Below are positions 62,163 to 64,000 of a stretch of DNA of 64,000 bases, piece by piece; the stretch's first letter is position 1; each line of letters begins with the position of its first letter. The translations under genes and the position numbers were made by a program. The stretch is from JAFDZV01 sp964455525 (GTDB lineage Bacteria > Bacteroidota > Ignavibacteria > OLB7). The notes beneath the pieces were generated by a model. The model ran no database searches and was not told the origin of the DNA. It saw only the letters and a list, made by a program, of their open reading frames with translations. Location: NCBI GenBank assembly GCA_964455525.1, contig CAYVWR010000001.1, forward strand, positions 744,001 to 808,000, written 5' to 3'.

Positions 62163-64000
62163 CTACACCGTAAGCACCTTGTCGTCCAGGCTGAACAGCC
62201 CTGAAGAATTCTCCACCCGCACCCTGAACCGGTTGAAGATCGGGCGCCCCTCATCGGGATCTTCCTTCGGAAGAACATTGGTGCCAAGATCGGTGTTTGC
62301 CAGATCCACCGTAACACTGCTGCTGTTCGTCTTGATGCGGTAGATCGTCACCCAGTTGCCGACACTGTTCATCTTTTCCAGATAATAGGTGCCGTTGTAC
62401 ACGGTCGTCGGCCATGAGAGAACGACACCCGTTATCACCACCGGGCTTCCGGAGAGGCCATTCGAGGTGTAGCCGATCTCAGGAGCATCAGGGTTCACCG
62501 TATCTATCACCGTCGTCAGGAGCAGCTTCGATGGCTGTGATGGCGCCCAATCCTCGTTTCCATCCGGGTCCTTGATCCTGCGCAGTGCGATGATGCGGTA
62601 GAAGAGCGTATCCCCATACGGTACGAAACCGCTTCCGAAATCATCCTCCAGCCAGATGTTCAGCGAGTCGAGCTGCTCGGTGTCGGCCAGATCGACCGTC
62701 TTCACCAGATCCATGGTGCGGACAGTGAGCGCGGCGGTCGGGTTGCTGGCGCGGTAGATGAGCATCCGCTCCACCTTCTGCACCGCCGGGTAGGCGTTGA
62801 TCTCGAACTTCACGAACGGCCCGGTATTATCGAGCTTGTTCAGCTCCTCCACATATATCTTCTTCACACCGGGGGTATCCGGCGGACGGCTATTTATCAG
62901 GCGGATAGGCCCGGAAATCGGCCCCGCATCACCGAGGCGTCCCCGGTTGCCGATCTCGCGGCCGTGATAGAAGAAGATATTGTTGCCGCTGCCATCGAGC
63001 GTAAAGTCGGTGAACTGAATCTCGAACCCGTTTCCGGTCTTCTTCGCCATCGGCGCCATATCGAACTCCGGGTCGGCCGGGGCAAGCAACGTGCCCTGGC
63101 TGTCACGGATCTTCTGCGGCTTCGGCACCGGCACATAGGATGGGCCGTTGATGTAATCGTACATCATCGGCAGCTCGGTCAGCGGGGTGAACGCGCCGTT
63201 GATGGCATCCCGCAGATCGGCCAGGACGCTTCCCGGCGATGCTCCGTTCAGCCCCCCTCCCTTGTCGGGGTTCGGGAATGCATACCCATCTTCCCGTGGA
63301 AATTTCCGGAATCGCCCGTTCGTATTCGAGCCGGTCGGATCGTAGTACGGACCGCCTGGATTATCATAGACATAATCGAAGCCGATCAGATTTTTCCAGC
63401 GGTCGGAGAAATATGGATCATCCTCGCCGAGCGCATCGAGTTGTGCCCGAACTGAATCGTAGGTGCTATCGGAGTAGATCGCGCGGAGTATCGCCTCCTC
63501 GTTGGCACGATACATCGCCGTGGCAAACGGCTTATGTCCGAAGTTTATCCGAAACGTGTACGACGACTTGTAGTAGAAATCCGGGCGTGTGGCATACTCA
63601 CTGCCGCTGGGCTGCTCCGGCGGCAACGGTTCGATGAACTCCATCGCCACGATCGGCGCCGGCACCCCCACCGCCGAATAATAGGGTTGTGTGGTATCTA
63701 CCGATCGTGCTCCCAGCCAGGTCTTGCGGTTCCCCTCTCCTGCTGCCGGAAGGATGGCCGATGCCGTGAAATTCTTCGCCGCATCGGCGTGGAGATAGAC
63801 CCTGTATCCGGGATAGTAGTTCACGGTTACCGGAGCGCCGGCAGTGATCGGATCGCCCGGATCGTATGTGTTGTCGATGGCATGGAGAACAAGCGGCAGC
63901 CCGGCGCCGAGATTCTCCATCGCGATCACTTCGAGCACCTTCTTGGGGCCTCCCGGATCGCTGGCCCTCTGAATGCGTACCACCCCCTTGTACCACTCCA
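62163..64000 (-). CDS. Large beta-rich surface protein, C-terminal 612 residues (N-terminus beyond window)
   Basis: The frame is open to the right edge, so the start and signal peptide are outside. What remains is beta-rich with many Gly, Pro and aromatic turns (for example PYYDPTGSNTNGRFRKFPRE and LDGSGNNIFFYHGREIGNRG). The C-terminal part contains fibronectin type III-like strands: PDAPEIGYTSNG, GTYYLEKMNSVGNWVTIYRI and FNRFRVRVENSSGLFSL. It ends VENSSGLFSLDDKVLTV, which is not a clear T9SS domain. It is probably a large cell-surface or secreted structural protein. Function unknown. Confidence 0.82.
   Translation of the reverse strand, partial: EWYKGVVRIQRASDPGGPKKVLEVIAMENLGAGLPLVLHAIDNTYDPGDPITAGAPVTVNYYPGYRVYLHADAAKNFTASAILPAAGEGNRKTWLGARSVDTTQPYYSAVGVPAPIVAMEFIEPLPPEQPSGSEYATRPDFYYKSSYTFRINFGHKPFATAMYRANEEAILRAIYSDSTYDSVRAQLDALGEDDPYFSDRWKNLIGFDYVYDNPGGPYYDPTGSNTNGRFRKFPREDGYAFPNPDKGGGLNGASPGSVLADLRDAINGAFTPLTELPMMYDYINGPSYVPVPKPQKIRDSQGTLLAPADPEFDMAPMAKKTGNGFEIQFTDFTLDGSGNNIFFYHGREIGNRGRLGDAGPISGPIRLINSRPPDTPGVKKIYVEELNKLDNTGPFVKFEINAYPAVQKVERMLIYRASNPTAALTVRTMDLVKTVDLADTEQLDSLNIWLEDDFGSGFVPYGDTLFYRIIALRRIKDPDGNEDWAPSQPSKLLLTTVIDTVNPDAPEIGYTSNGLSGSPVVITGVVLSWPTTVYNGTYYLEKMNSVGNWVTIYRIKTNSSSVTVDLANTDLGTNVLPKEDPDEGRPIFNRFRVRVENSSGLFSLDDKVLTV

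Overview
The window reads as a GC-rich chromosome segment from a bacterium of the Bacteroidota/Chlorobiota (FCB) side of the tree. A Candidatus Kapabacteria-like organism is a reasonable guess, but this is inference. The support is two proteins with type IX secretion C-terminal sorting domains (19071-22301 and 60253-61305), a textbook Bacteroidota promoter (TTTG, 21 bases, TATATTTG) in front of tRNA-Leu, tRNAs without encoded CCA, and many lipoproteins. No rRNA or CRISPR array was seen.

Layout. 1-1776 is the start of a P-loop ATPase gene running off the left edge. 2964-7351 holds a two-component pair, ruvA and a membrane acyltransferase. 7549-12334 holds a lipoprotein, an enoyl-ACP-reductase-like gene coupled to nanE, gmhB, a DUF971 protein and a glycosyltransferase. 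12618-18078 holds two tandem STAND ATPase-TPR-LuxR regulators that share a 1,009-base block I read as identical. 18443-26450 carries a lipoprotein, a large M4 metalloprotease, a PfpI-type protein and an MBL-fold enzyme. 26872-42272 is mostly housekeeping: ribBA-yajC-tgt, rlmN, dapF, purK, tRNA-Leu, plus transporters, methyltransferases and envelope proteins.

42474-49778 is a nested mobile region at tRNA-Arg(CCT). A 2.3 kb element is flanked by a 21-base duplication of the tRNA 3' end and carries a pentapeptide-repeat/channel-like gene. Past it, in the T-tract of the tRNA terminator, sits a complete 4,871-base IS1595-family transposon (44900-49770) with 27-base perfect terminal inverted repeats and an 8-base target duplication TTTTCTTT. 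Besides its transposase it carries four passenger genes. Near its ends are three tiny hydrophobic-peptide reading frames, each followed by its own terminator hairpin, which look like type I toxin-type modules.

50925-59647 is the other highlight: seven minus-strand genes, every junction overlapping. In transcription order they are an HMG-CoA reductase fused to an APH-fold kinase, a CarS-like CTP:lipid cytidylyltransferase, a PEP-synthase/rifampin-phosphotransferase-like enzyme, a UbiA-like membrane protein, a zinc-ribbon methyltransferase, a PlsC-like acyltransferase and a fatty acid desaturase. Together they look like an undescribed isoprenoid/lipid biosynthesis operon. The right edge (60024-64000) has secreted proteins and the C-terminal part of a large surface protein.
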